Positions 49,395 through 59,498 of a stretch of 64,000 bases of DNA are shown one piece after another. Each line of letters opens with the position of its first letter. The first letter of the stretch is position 1. The notes under the pieces are model-generated. The model saw only the letters and a program-made list of their open reading frames with translations, was not told the DNA's origin and searched no databases. Location of the stretch: the NCBI GenBank assembly GCA_963716095.1, contig CAVQSV010000005.1, positions 62,001 through 126,000 of the forward strand, in the 5' to 3' direction. A program made the position numbers and the translations under genes. Source of the stretch: Sva-07 sp963716095. Its GTDB lineage: Bacteria; Actinomycetota; Acidimicrobiia; Acidimicrobiales; Ilumatobacteraceae.

Positions 49395-50227
49395 GCGATC
49401 GTGGTCGCTCCGGTGCGAGCGCGCTGGCGAGCAAGCGCCCAGTCGGCGAGTCGGGTGCAGGGGATCGTGAGCGCCAGGAAGATCAGTGAGGCAGCCACGT
49501 AGGGGGTGAAGTTGGCGTACGTCGCCTTGTCGATGCCGGCCTGACGCAGGATCTCGACCGGGCCGATCAGACTGACGAGTGCGACGTCCTTCTGCAGGCT
49601 GACGAAGGTGTTCATCAGCGGCGGCACGATCTTGCGGAACGCCTGGGGGAGCACGATCGAACGCATGGTCTGGCTGCTGGTCATGCCGAGCGAGCGGGCG
49701 CCGGCTCGTTGGCTCTCGTGGACTGCGTCGATGCCGGCGCGGATGATCTCGGCGGTGTACGCAGAGTACGACAGCACCAGGGTGACCGTGCCCCAGATCA
49801 GCGGGTTGGACCAGTCCCGAGACAGCCCGAGCGCTGGGACACCGAAGCCGATCAGGAACACGAGCAGGATCACCGGAATGCCGCGGAACACATCGGTGTA
49901 GATGACGGCGAAGGCCCGAAGCGGGAACAGTGCGGGGCTGCGGGTGTTTCGGGCAAGGGCGACGAGCAGTGACACGATCAGGATGAACGGCGTCGACCAC
50001 AGCAGGATCTTCACATCGAGCCAGAACGCCTCGAGCAGACCGGGGAACGTCTCGATGAACACGTCGCCGTCGAAGAACGCTTGACGCACCCGTTCCCAGC
50101 CGGGGGTGAGCGGAACGAGGATGACGAGCGCGGCGATGACCACGATCGTGGAGAACGTGGCGATGACGACCGACCGCCGGCGACGAGCGCGTTCGTAGCG
50201 CTCGCGCCGGGTCGGTTGGTCGGACAT
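49391..50227 (-). CDS. Polar amino-acid ABC transporter permease (HisM type)
   Basis: 278 aa. An Arg-rich N-terminus precedes about five membrane helices. TDVFRGIPVILLVFLIGFG, YTAEIIRAGIDAVHESQRAG, ARSLGMTSSQTMRSIVLPQA and FRKIVPPLMNTFVSLQKDVA are the family hallmarks, including the EAA loop. ATG at 50227; a GTG is directly upstream. It follows the binding-protein gene by 31 nt. Confidence 0.93.
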   Translation of the reverse strand: MSDQPTRRERYERARRRRSVVIATFSTIVVIAALVILVPLTPGWERVRQAFFDGDVFIETFPGLLEAFWLDVKILLWSTPFILIVSLLVALARNTRSPALFPLRAFAVIYTDVFRGIPVILLVFLIGFGVPALGLSRDWSNPLIWGTVTLVLSYSAYTAEIIRAGIDAVHESQRAGARSLGMTSSQTMRSIVLPQAFRKIVPPLMNTFVSLQKDVALVSLIGPVEILRQAGIDKATYANFTPYVAASLIFLALTIPCTRLADWALARQRARTGATTIA

Positions 50228-50258
50228 CACTACTGAGTTGCGGTTGTTGTCGAACCGG

Positions 50259-51167
50259 TCACTCGACCGTGATCATCGGCGCAGCGGCGTACTCGGCAAG
50301 CCACTCGTCGTAGATCGCATCGAGTTCACCGCTCTCGGTGATGGTGGTGATCGCAGCATCGACGCATGCGGTCAACGCGCCGTCCTTCTCGAGAACGAAC
50401 CCGAACTGGTCGGTCTCATCGCCGCTTTCCGCTGGGAACTGCCCGATGACGCTGCTTCCTTCGATTTCGAAGTCCGAGACGTATCGTGCGGTGTAGAGGT
50501 CGAAGACTGCGGCGTCGATCTGGTTGGCTTCGAGCGCGGCCTTGGCGCCGACGTTGTCGTCGTACACGAACGGCTCCTGCGTCGGCTGGATCACGTCGGT
50601 GATGAATGTCAGGCTCGTGGTGCCGACCTGAGCGCCGAACTTGACGTCCTTCAGATCGGCGACAGTTGCTGCGCCTTCGGCAGCGGAACCGTCGAGCGCG
50701 ACGATTGCCTGATTGCTGGTGAAATACGGCAGCGAGAAGTCGATGTTCTCGGCGCGCTCCGGGGTGATCGAGTATTGCTGGAGGTTCATGTCGAAGCTCT
50801 TCGCTCCGGGCTGGATCGCCTCGTCGAACGTGGTGCGCGTCCACACGACGGCATCACCCTCGTAGCCCATCTCGCGGGCGACGGCGTAGGCAACGGCGGC
50901 CTCGAATCCTTCGCCGGACTCTGGGGTGTCGTCGATGACCCATGGGTCGAAGGCGGGTTCGCCGGTCGCGATGGTGAGAACACCGTCATCGATCGTGGCA
51001 CTGCAGTCAGCGTCGCCGGAGGCGTCGGTGGTGCCGGTCGTGTCAGCAGGCGCGGTGGTGTCGTCTGCGGAGTCGCTGGAGTCGTCGTCGCTGCCGCAAG
51101 CGGCCAGGACGAGGGCGCCGACGGCGATGGCGGGAATGATCCGGCGCAGGGCGGGGGAGCGTCGCAT
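50259..51167 (-). CDS. Amino-acid ABC transporter substrate-binding lipoprotein
   Basis: Solute-binding protein family 3, 302 aa. Signal RRIIPAIAVGALVLAACGSD with lipobox, a Thr/Asp/Ser-rich linker, then LTIATGEPAFDPWV, GFEAAVAYAVAREMGYE, SFDMNLQQYSITPERAENI and DLKDVKFGAQVGTTS. AAGGAGA lies 6 nt before ATG 51167, which favours this start over an ATG nine codons upstream. First gene of the amino-acid importer operon. Confidence 0.92.
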   Translation of the reverse strand: MRRSPALRRIIPAIAVGALVLAACGSDDDSSDSADDTTAPADTTGTTDASGDADCSATIDDGVLTIATGEPAFDPWVIDDTPESGEGFEAAVAYAVAREMGYEGDAVVWTRTTFDEAIQPGAKSFDMNLQQYSITPERAENIDFSLPYFTSNQAIVALDGSAAEGAATVADLKDVKFGAQVGTTSLTFITDVIQPTQEPFVYDDNVGAKAALEANQIDAAVFDLYTARYVSDFEIEGSSVIGQFPAESGDETDQFGFVLEKDGALTACVDAAITTITESGELDAIYDEWLAEYAAAPMITVE

Positions 51168-51247
51168 GAGGTTCTCCTTCAAGTTGGTGTTCACGCACCG
51201 GAGAAACTACTGCCTGGCTTGACTGCGCACGGCCTTCGTTGCGGGCG

Positions 51248-51253
51248 TACGTT
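51248..51253 (+). promoter_or_regulatory. -10 box, leaderless type
   Basis: TACGTT, 6 nt before the GTG at 51260. Confidence 0.45.
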
Positions 51254-51259
51254 CCGGAC

Positions 51260-52368
51260 GTGGCCCGACGACCGACGACCGATCTCGCCCGTGTGGCGCT
51301 CGTCGTGCTCGTCGGAGGGCTTCTCGCGGGGCGGTGTGGTTCCAACGCCAGACGATCGGCGACGCCCTCGGTGAGATGCGATCGCTGTCGATCGGGGTCG
51401 TCGCCGCGCTGGTCGCGCTGGGTGTGCTCGAACGCATCAGTCGGGCGGGCATCGTGCAACGCCTGCTGGGCACCACGTCGTTCGGCCGGTCGTTGACCAT
51501 TCACGACGTCGGGACCGCCGCCAGCAAGGGCGTTCCCCTCGGCGGGCCGTTGGCGACCGGTCTGCGTTGGTCGATCGCCCGCGATGCGGCGGTGCCGACC
51601 ACGACGTTCACCTCGATGCTCGTCGCCTACGGGGTGGCCACCACGTTCGTGACCTGGCTGTTGCCGTTCGGTGTGCTCCTCGTCGACATCACCCAGCGAC
51701 CGCCGACGCGCACCGACCTCGCCATGCTCGCGGTCTGTGCCCTGGTCGTCGGGGGCTCGGCGCTGTTCTGGGCGGTGGTGTTGCGTTCCGAGCGGATCAC
51801 CGCCTGGCTGGCGGCACTGCTGCGAAACCTGGCCGATCGTGCGGGGGCGTTATGGCCGTCGCTCGGCGAACGCCTCGACGGCCACGACGTCGGTGCCGGT
51901 CTGCTCGACGTACGAGCTTCGCTGCGCGTGGTGGCAGGGCGTCCCGCCGGGCTGCTCGCAGCCACGGCGGTCGCCCAATCGGTTGGCGCCGTCATCCTGC
52001 TCGTCGCCCTGCGTGGTCTCGGCGTTGGCGATGAGCTCGGGTTCATCGAGTTCGCCCGCGTCTACTTCGTGGTCACGTTGCTCAGCTCGTTCGTGCCCGT
52101 GCCCGGTGGTGTCGGCGTGGTCGAAGCCGGTCTCACCGGAGCACTCGTCGCCGCCGGGGTCGATGCGCCCACGGCCCTGGCCGGCGTGCTCGTGTTCCGA
52201 CTGCTCACCTACGTCGCACCGATCGTCCTCGGTGCGGTGCTGTACATGGTGTGGCGCCTCGATGTGGCACGCCGACGATCGACCCTGGTCGCAGAGGTGG
52301 CTGGCGATCAGTTCTCCGACCGGGCAACGGCCCGAATCGAACTGCGCGAACCTGCGGTCATCGAATAG
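51260..52368 (+). CDS. YbhN/UPF0104 (LPG-synthase TM-region) flippase-like membrane protein (one frame break)
   Basis: Polytopic protein of about 368 aa. The N-terminus VARRPTTDLARVALVVLVGG is in one frame and continues as VWFQRQTIGDALGEMRSLSI in another; the break lies in the G run near 51326-51332. TAASKGVPLGGPLATGLRWS, VTLLSSFVPVPGGVGVVEAG and AGVLVFRLLTYVAPIVLGAV match the UPF0104 pattern (PxPGGxGxxE). Relatives transport lipid-linked substrates across the membrane. The GTG start has a TACGTT box. Divergent from the amino-acid importer. Confidence 0.85.
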
Positions 52369-52371
52369 GTT
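52366..52371 (+). promoter_or_regulatory. -10 box, leaderless type, upstream of dapA
   Basis: TAGGTT, 7 nt before a GTG at 52379 that opens an 18-codon reading frame, not before dapA itself. Confidence 0.45.
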
Positions 52372-52378
52372 GCGGGCC

Positions 52379-52435
52379 GTGAATGTTGCACGACCCGACA
52401 GCCATCCCCGCACTCCGTATCGGTGGTGGCGCTGA
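52379..52435 (+). CDS. Possible 18-codon leader peptide upstream of dapA
   Basis: GTG-started frame VNVARPDSHPRTPYRWWR ending in TGA that overlaps the dapA ATG (TGATG, 52433-52437). It has a leaderless-type box at the standard distance. It could couple translation into dapA or act as a leader. Alternatively it is the true N-terminus of dapA cut by an indel, but DapA proteins normally begin near FGRVLTAMVTPF. Confidence 0.35.
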   Translation: MNVARPDSHPRTPYRWWR

Positions 52436-53325
52436 TGGCGCGCTTCGGCCGGGTGCTCACGGCGATGGTGACGCCCTTCGACGCCGACGGCGAACTCGAC
52501 GTCGACGCCGCAGTGTCGCTCGCCAAGTGGCTGGTCGAGCAGGGCAACGAGGGCCTCGTGGTGTCTGGCACCACCGGTGAATCACCCGTGCTCTCGATCG
52601 ACGAGAAGCTGTCGCTCTTCGAGGCGGTCGTCAATGCCGTCACCGTGCCGGTGATCGCCGGCACCACCGGGTCGAACACGCTCCACGACATCGGCCTCAC
52701 CGAAGAGGCCGGACACCTCGGCATCGCCGGCATCCTCGGTGTCTGCCCCTTCTACAGCCGACCGTCCCAGGCCGGCCTCGAGATGCACTTTCGGGCGATC
52801 GCCGCATCCACCGACCTGCCGGTCGTGCTGTACGACATCCCCAAGCGCACCGGCCGCAAGATCGACAGCACCACGATCGTTCGCCTCGCCAACGACGTGT
52901 CCAACATCGTGGCGCTCAAGGACGCTGCGGGCGATGCAGGTGCCACGGCAGCAGTGATCGCGAGCTGTCCCGACGGCTTCGAGGTGTATTCCGGTGACGA
53001 CACGATGACCCTGCCGTTGTTGGCTGTCGGCGCCGTCGGCGCGATCGGTGTGGCCACCCACTGGTGTGCGCCCGACCACGTCGAGATGTTCGATGCCTGG
53101 GAACGCAACGACGTTGCTGCAGCCAGGCGGATCAACGCCCGACAATTGGAGAGCTACGAGTTCGAGACCAGCGACGAGACGCCCAACCCGGTACCGTCGA
53201 AGGCCATGTTGAGAACGCTCGGTCACGCTGTCGGGGAATGCAGGTCCCCGATGGGGCCGACGCCCCACGGACTCGAACACGCCGCCCGCGGCGTCCACGA
53301 ACGCTTGGTGGCTGCCCGTGGCTGA
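52435..53325 (+). CDS. dapA: 4-hydroxy-tetrahydrodipicolinate synthase
   Basis: Class I aldolase of the lysine/DAP pathway, 296 aa. FGRVLTAMVTPFDADGELD, LVVSGTTGESPVLS, Tyr133 in VVLYDIPKRTG and the Schiff-base Lys162 in IVALKDAAGDAG. The ATG at 52435 overlaps the stop of a short upstream frame. The stop overlaps the start of rnj. Works with dapB 8 kb upstream. Confidence 0.96.
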   Translation: MARFGRVLTAMVTPFDADGELDVDAAVSLAKWLVEQGNEGLVVSGTTGESPVLSIDEKLSLFEAVVNAVTVPVIAGTTGSNTLHDIGLTEEAGHLGIAGILGVCPFYSRPSQAGLEMHFRAIAASTDLPVVLYDIPKRTGRKIDSTTIVRLANDVSNIVALKDAAGDAGATAAVIASCPDGFEVYSGDDTMTLPLLAVGAVGAIGVATHWCAPDHVEMFDAWERNDVAAARRINARQLESYEFETSDETPNPVPSKAMLRTLGHAVGECRSPMGPTPHGLEHAARGVHERLVAARG

Positions 53326-55057
53326 GCGCATGACACCCGGTTCGACGAACCCGAAGGTTCCGGTCCGGATCGTCTTCCTCGGGGGGCTCGGCGAGATCGG
53401 CCGCAACTGCATGGCGATCGAGCAGGGTGCCGCCGACGACCCCGACCGCACGATCATGCTGATCGACTGCGGGTTGATGTTCCCCGACGCCCACATGCAC
53501 GGCGTCGATCTGATCCTGCCCGACTTCACGTACCTCCGCGAGAACGCCCGACGGATTTCGGCGCTGGTGCTCACCCACGGTCACGAAGACCACGTCGGTG
53601 CCATCCAGTATCTGCTGCGCGATCACGACGGCATCGGCGACCTGCGCGACGACCCACTGCCGATCTATGGCGCAGCGCTCACCCTCGGATTGGCCCGCAA
53701 CCGCATCGAGGAAGCCGGCCTGCTGCCGAAGACCGACATGCGCAAGGTCAAAGACGGCGCAAGCGTCGAGATCGGTTCGCTCGTCGTCGAGTTCATTCCG
53801 GTCACCCACTCGGTGCCGCACGCTCACGCCATTGCGGTGCACACTGCGCAGGGTGTGGTGCTCCACTCGGGCGACTACAAGATCGATCTCACACCGGTCG
53901 ATTCCCGCCGCACCGACCTCGCCCGCCTCGGCCAACTCGCCAAGGAGCCGGGCATCCGGCTGTTGATGTCCGACTCGACCAACGCCGAAGAAGCCGGCTA
54001 CTCGCCGAGCGAGACCAGCGTCGGTTCGGTGCTCACTGGGCTGTTCGCTGCGCACCGTGACCGCCGAATCGTCACCGCCAGCTTCGCCAGCCACCTCCAC
54101 CGCATCCAGCAGATCGCCGATGCGGCGATGGCTGATGGCCGCAAGATCGCCACGCTCGGGCTGAGCATGAAGAAGAACATCCGGCTCGGGCGCGAGTTGA
54201 AGGTGCTCAGCATCCCCGAGTCGGCGATCATCGACATCGAGGAGATCGACAAGTACGCGCCCGGTCAGATCTGCATCATCTCCACCGGGTCGCAGGGCGA
54301 GCCCATGTCGGCGCTGGGGTTGATGGCGCGAGGCGAGAACAAGTGGCTCAAGCTGGGCGAACACGACACGGTCGTGCTCTCCAGCCATGCGATTCCCGGC
54401 AACGAGAGCAACGTCAACGCGGTGATCGACGGGCTGATCCGCATGGGTGCCGAGGTCGTGCACTCCGGAATCATGGACGTCCACGCCACCGGTCACGCCC
54501 AGGCCGACGAGATCAAGACCTACCTCTCGATTGTCAATCCCGAGTGGTTCGTGCCGATCCACGGTGAGTACCGCCACATGGTCGCCAACGCCAAGCTCGG
54601 CGAGCTCATGGGTGTGCCGCACGATCGCGTGGTGCAGTGCGAGGACGGCGACGTGATCGAGCTCACCGCCAAGGAGCTCCGCCCGGTCGGACGGGTGCCG
54701 GCGGGTTACCTGTACGTCGACGGCATCGTCGGCGACGTCGGCCAAGGCGTGCTCCGCGACCGCCAGAAGCTGGCCGAGGAAGGTGTGGTCGTCGTGGTCG
54801 TCACCGTCGACATCCAGACCGGCAAGGTGCTGGTCGGCCCCGAGATCATCACCCGTGGCTGGGTCTACGCACCCGAGGCCGAAGACCTGCTCGACGAAGC
54901 GTGCGACACCGTCGCCGACGCCGTCGAGGCGTCGCTCGGCAAGGGCGTGCGCGATGTCGAGGCGCTCGAACGCGATGTTCGTCGGGCGGCGGGCAAGTTC
55001 GTGAGCGAGCGCACCAAGCGGCGGCCGATGATCGTGCCCGTCGTCATGGAGGCCTGA
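53318..55057 (+). CDS. rnj: Ribonuclease J
   Basis: Metallo-beta-lactamase/beta-CASP ribonuclease with endo- and 5'-exonuclease activity, 579 aa. FLGGLGEIGRNCMAIEQG, metal ligands in LVLTHGHEDHVGAIQYLL, THSVPHAHAIAVHT, HSGDYKID, SDSTNAEEAGYS, then beta-CASP ISTGSQGEPMSALGLMARGE, SSHAIPGNESNVN and VHATGHAQADEIKTYL, and a C-terminal domain. The GTG start overlaps dapA by 8 nt, the usual actinobacterial dapA-rnj pairing. Confidence 0.96.
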   Translation: MAERMTPGSTNPKVPVRIVFLGGLGEIGRNCMAIEQGAADDPDRTIMLIDCGLMFPDAHMHGVDLILPDFTYLRENARRISALVLTHGHEDHVGAIQYLLRDHDGIGDLRDDPLPIYGAALTLGLARNRIEEAGLLPKTDMRKVKDGASVEIGSLVVEFIPVTHSVPHAHAIAVHTAQGVVLHSGDYKIDLTPVDSRRTDLARLGQLAKEPGIRLLMSDSTNAEEAGYSPSETSVGSVLTGLFAAHRDRRIVTASFASHLHRIQQIADAAMADGRKIATLGLSMKKNIRLGRELKVLSIPESAIIDIEEIDKYAPGQICIISTGSQGEPMSALGLMARGENKWLKLGEHDTVVLSSHAIPGNESNVNAVIDGLIRMGAEVVHSGIMDVHATGHAQADEIKTYLSIVNPEWFVPIHGEYRHMVANAKLGELMGVPHDRVVQCEDGDVIELTAKELRPVGRVPAGYLYVDGIVGDVGQGVLRDRQKLAEEGVVVVVVTVDIQTGKVLVGPEIITRGWVYAPEAEDLLDEACDTVADAVEASLGKGVRDVEALERDVRRAAGKFVSERTKRRPMIVPVVMEA

Positions 55058-55060
55058 GCG

Positions 55061-55564
55061 TTGAAGCCGTTCGCGGCCGTGGTGCTCGTCGCTGCGGTGC
55101 TGATCGGCTGCGGTGGCGACGACAGCGCTGATGACTCGACGTCGGCGGTGCGGGTGGCCGACATCGGTCCGGCGATCGAGGCCGTCGAGGCCGAACTCGG
55201 CGCCGGCCAACAGTTCTTCGAGGTGAACGCCACGGCGCAGTTGGTCAACCTGTTCGTCGCAGTCGACGACGCCACCTCGGCGGTGCCGTACATCTTCTTC
55301 GATGGTGAGCTGCAGCCGCCCGCTCCCGCCTTGGCGGTCGAATCGGGCTTCACGTTCAGCGCTGACGCTGTCGCTTTCGACGCAGACACCGTGCTCGCCG
55401 ACGTCGCCGACGAGTTGCCCGATTCGACGATCGAGGGCTTCGCCATCGAAGGCGGCGACGGCGGCATCGTTCGCTATCTGGTGTCGACACGCTCACCGCA
55501 GGGCGGCGTGCTCGCGGTCACGGTCGCCCCCGACGGCGCCATCCTCGAAGTCGACCCCCTCTGA
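55061..55564 (+). CDS. Small lipoprotein of unknown function
   Basis: 167 aa. Short signal FAAVVLVAAVLIGCGGDD with lipobox Cys, then an acidic linker and a compact domain (VRVADIGPAIEAVEAELGAG, QLVNLFVAVDDATSAVPYIF, GGVLAVTVAPDGAILEVDPL) with alternating beta strands. No family recognised. Start is a TTG three bases after the rnj stop. It probably shares the rnj transcript. A palindrome follows the stop. Confidence 0.7.
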   Translation: MKPFAAVVLVAAVLIGCGGDDSADDSTSAVRVADIGPAIEAVEAELGAGQQFFEVNATAQLVNLFVAVDDATSAVPYIFFDGELQPPAPALAVESGFTFSADAVAFDADTVLADVADELPDSTIEGFAIEGGDGGIVRYLVSTRSPQGGVLAVTVAPDGAILEVDPL

Positions 55565-55567
55565 CCC

Positions 55568-55600
55568 CGTTACGTTTGGTGTCAGACACCAAACGTAACG
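55568..55600. repeat. Palindrome family B, copy 4
   Basis: Perfect 16-bp arms CGTTACGTTTGGTGTC around one A, three bases after the lipoprotein stop. Confidence 0.8.
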
Positions 55601-55641
55601 TCGAGCAGCGACGGGGCGTGTCGGCGTGCCAGGGTGGGTCG

Positions 55642-56674
55642 ATGGGAGTTCCCCGCACGATGATCGCTGCTGTCACCCTCGGTCACGGTGGACCCGAGCA
55701 GACGGTGGTGCACACCGAGTGGCCGTGCCCGCAGCCTGCATCTGGTCAGGCGTTGGTGCGGGTGACCGCCGCCGCGCTGAACAACACCGACATCTGGACA
55801 CGGGCCGGCGCGTACGGCACCGCGGCCGACCCCGACGCAGTTGTCGGTTGGAAGGGCGTGCCGCTTGCGTTTCCGCGGATCCAAGGAATCGACGTCGCCG
55901 GCGAGGTCGTCGCCGTGGGCGGCGAGGTCGACGCGGCATGGCGTCGGCCGCGGGTGCTGGTCGATCCGGCGGCTCGCTACGAGAACGGTCTGCCGGCGGA
56001 CATCATCGGCAGCGAGGTCGACGGCGGCTTCGCCCAGTTCCACGTGTGTTCGATCGACCAGCTCCACGACGTGACCGGTTCGCCGCTCACCGATGCGCAG
56101 CTGGCATGTCTGCCGACCGCGTATGGCACGGCACTGGGGATGATCGAACGGGCCGAGATCGAAGCGGGGGAGCGCGTGCTGGTCACCGGGTCGTCCGGCG
56201 GAGTCGGGATGGCGGCGATCCAACTGCTCGTCGACCGTAGACTGCGACGTCGTCGCCCGGACGAGTCCCGAGCACCGGGAGTTCGTCGCCAGCCTCGGGG
56301 TCGCCGAGGTCTCCGCTCGTGGTGACGACGAGATCGAGGCGCTCGATTCCGTCGATGCGGTCGTCGACGTGGTCGGCGGTGACGAGTTCGGGCGCTCGTC
56401 GATCGGCTGCGCGACGAGCGGCCGGCTCGTGACCGCCGGAGCGATCGCCGGGCCGGTGGTGGCGCTCGACCTGCGCCGGCTGTACCTGCAGCAGCGTCGC
56501 TTGATCGGCTCGACGATGCACACGCCGGAGCACTTCCGCCGCCTCGCCGAGATCGCCGTCGCCGGCGGCGTCGAACCGATCGTCGCCGCGACGTACCCGC
56601 TGGCCGACATCGCCCTGGCGCAGGAGCGGTTCTCCCGACGCGATTTCGTCGGCAAGCTCGTGCTCCGCCCGTGA
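55642..56674 (+). CDS. Zinc-type alcohol dehydrogenase/quinone oxidoreductase family protein (one frame break)
   Basis: Medium-chain dehydrogenase/reductase, about 343 aa. ALVRVTAAALNNTDIWTRAG, IQGIDVAGEVVAVG and GERVLVTGSSGGVGMAAIQL (NAD(P)-binding) are in the first frame; CDVVARTSPEHREFVASLGV, VDAVVDVVGGDEFG and EPIVAATYPLADIALAQERF follow in another. The break is near 56236-56245. The usual zinc-binding cysteines are absent, which points to a quinone-reductase-like member. It is flanked on both sides by family B palindromes. Confidence 0.85.
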
Positions 56675-56702
56675 TCACCCCCGAGCCCGGCTGCGGAGGT
56701 AG

Positions 56703-56737
56703 ACGTTACGTTTGGTGTCTGACACCAAACGTAACGT
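56703..56737. repeat. Palindrome family B, copy 5
   Basis: Perfect 17-bp arms ACGTTACGTTTGGTGTC around one T, between the dehydrogenase stop and ftsK. Arms nearly identical to copy 4, so these two flank the dehydrogenase gene. Confidence 0.8.
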
Positions 56738-56788
56738 GGGTGGGGTCGCCGTGGCGGGCGGCACCCTCCGAGTACCGTGGAGCAGGTC

Positions 56789-59403
56789 ATGTCTACGTGG
56801 GGTCCGTCCAAGAAACGAAAGACGTCGAGCACCAGCTCGTCGCGCTCGAAGAGCGGTTCCGGTTCGACGTCGGGGTCCAAGGGCGCCACGAAGGGCGCCG
56901 CGGCCAAGGGAACTCCCGCCAAGGGAACTCCTGCCACAGGGGCCTCGAAGCGCACCAAGGCCGGCAGCGTCGACGATCTCACGCCGCCTGAGGGCTCGGG
57001 ATCCCGGCGGGATCAGGCCCAGGCCGAACTGCGAGTTGCCGTTGGCGGTCGCGAGCACGAGTTCGTCGGAATTGGCCTGATCGGTCTTGCCGTTCTGCTG
57101 GGCCTTGCGGTGTACGTCAATCTGGCCGGACCGCTCGGTCGCGGCATCGAAACGCTCACCGGCTGGTTGTTCGGCCTCGGCCGGTACGCGGTGCCCATCG
57201 TCCTGGTGTCGGTGGGTGTCTCCCTGCTCCGCAAGGGCCGCTCGGCTGGGCCGTTCCAGCTCGTCATCGGCTGGTCGCTGATGTCGCTGTCGGTGCTCGG
57301 CCTGCTGCAGGTGGCACGGGGTGCAGCAGAACTCGGCGATGCAGCTGATCAGGTCTCCGAGGCCGGCGGCTGGATCGGCGCAATCATCGGGGCCCCGCTC
57401 GAAGCGATGCTCGCGACGGCCGGTGCAGCCGTCGTGCTGATCCTGGCCTTCACCGGTGGCGCGCTGTTGGTGACGCGCACCTCGGTGAAGACCTTCGCGC
57501 AGCAGACCGGTGGGTTCCTGGCGGCGGTGAGTGCGCCGCTCGGTCGCGCCGCCAAGTCGGGCATCAGCAACATCTCGACGCTGAACAGCGACCGTGAGGC
57601 CGATGCTGCAGCCCGGGGCGGTTCGGAGGCCGCTGTCGGCGAGGCGTCGGCGCTGGCGCCCGGCCTCTACGACTTCGCTGCCGAGGGCGACGATCTCGCC
57701 GGCGGCGAGTTGCCGCCACCGAAGAAGCGGCGGGCGCGCAAGCCCAAGATCGACACCGGCAGCCAGCCGACCGCAGCGGCGGTCGGCGACGGGGCCCATG
57801 TCGGCGAGTGGGTGCTGCCGCCGATGACGTTCCTCGAACGGCCCGGCGAGCAGACGATCGACCGCAAGGCGGTCGAGGCACGCGGCCGGATGCTGCACGA
57901 GTCGCTCGCATCGCACGGTGTCGAGACCACGCTGCTCGGCATGACGGTCGGGCCGACGGTCACCCGCTACGAACTCGAACTCGGCCCCGGGGTCAAGGTG
58001 GCGCGGGTCACCAGCCTGCAGAAGGACATCGCCTACGCGATGGCGGCGGTCGACGTGCGCATCCTCGCCCCGATCCCCGGCCGATCGGCGATCGGCGTCG
58101 AGGTGCCCAACCATCAGCGTCAACTCGTCGCACTCGGCGACCTGCTCACGTCGCCCGAAGCCGCCAAGGCCGACAATCCGCTCGACGTTGCGATCGGCAA
58201 GGACATCGCCGGCAAGGCAGTGTTCCTCGACCTCGCCGCCACGCCGCACATGCTGATCGCCGGTGCCACCGGTGCCGGCAAGTCGAGTGGCATCAACTGC
58301 ATCATCACCTCGCTGTTGATGCGCACCACACCCGACGACGTGCGCCTCATCCTGATCGACCCCAAGCAGGTCGAGATGGGTCAGTACGCCCGGCTGCCGC
58401 ACCTGCTCACCCAGCCGGTGACCAACCCGAAGAAGGCGGCCAACGCCCTCGGCTGGGCGGTCAAGGAGATGGAACGTCGCTACGACGTCCTCTCCGAACT
58501 CGGCTACCGCGACATCACCGGCTACAACAAGGCCTTCGCAAAGGGCCAGGTGCAGCCGCCGCTCGGCAGCGAACTCGAATACGAGCACATGCCGTACATC
58601 GTGGTGGTCGTCGACGAGCTCAACGACCTGATGATGGTCGCCGCCCGCGACGTCGAGGAGTCGATCACCCGCATCGCCCAGAAGGCTCGTGCGGTCGGCA
58701 TCCACCTGATCGTCGCCACGCAGCGACCGTCGGTGGGCGTGATCACCGGCGTGATCAAGGCCAACATCCCGGCCCGCATGGCCTTCGCCGTGTCGAGCCT
58801 CACCGACAGTCGCGTGATCCTCGACCAGCCCGGCGCCGAGAAGCTCGTCGGCAAGGGCGACATGCTGCTGCTGCCCGGCAACTCGTCGGTCGCCAACCGC
58901 ATCCAGGGTTCGTTCATCAGCGAGGACGAGGTTCGCCAGGTCGTCTCCCACTGGCGGGCCCAGGCGCCCGAGCCCGTCTACTCCAACGACGTCGAATCCG
59001 GCGGCGAGGGTGGTGGCGATGCTGCAGCTCCCGGCCAGTCGTCGCTGGTGCCGCCCCGCCCCGACGGTCCGGCCCCGGTGCGGCCTCGCCCGCCGGCGCT
59101 GCCGGCGCCATGGCGTCGATGGACGACCTCGACGTCACCTCCGACGCCAACGCGTTCTCCGCTGGCGACGAGGACGAGGACACCGCGATGATGCGCCAGG
59201 CGATGGAGTTGGTGGTCCGCAGCCAGCTCGGGTCGACCTCGATGCTGCAGCGCAAGCTCAAGGTCGGCTTCGCCCGGGCGGGGCGCATCATGGACCTGCT
59301 CGAGCAGCGCGGCGTCGTCGGCCCGAGCGAGGGCTCGAAGGCCCGTTCGGTGCTGATGACCGTGGAGGAGTTCGAACTGCTCCAGCAGAACGGCCAACTC
59401 TGA
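56789..59403 (+). CDS. ftsK: DNA translocase FtsK/SpoIIIE (one frame break)
   Basis: Septum-located DNA pump for chromosome segregation, about 870 aa. A Lys/Ser/Gly-rich N-terminus is followed by four hydrophobic segments (about 95-235), a linker, and the motor: LIAGATGAGKSSGINCIITS (Walker A, near 490), VRLILIDPKQVEMGQYARLP, YIVVVVDELNDLMMVAARDV (Walker B) and HLIVATQRPSVGVITGVIKA. The gamma winged-helix domain (SQLGSTSMLQRKLKVGFARA) is present but in another frame; the break lies in a GC-rich stretch at about 59060-59110. ATG 56789 has GGAG 6 nt upstream. Confidence 0.95.
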
Positions 59404-59405
59404 CC

Positions 59406-59454
59406 GTTCTCGTGAACAACTTCACCTCTGAGAGGTGAAACTGTTCACGAGAAC
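59406..59454 (+). terminator. Long hairpin after ftsK
   Basis: GTTCTCGTGAACA-AC-TTCACCTCT pairs with the complementary right arm; about 23 of 25 arm positions match. It starts two bases after the ftsK stop. No T run follows, so this would be a non-canonical terminator or an RNA-stabilising stem. Confidence 0.6.
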
Positions 59455-59498
59455 CGCCGACTGTGAGGCGGGGGTCGCGGGCCTGGCAACATGAGGTG

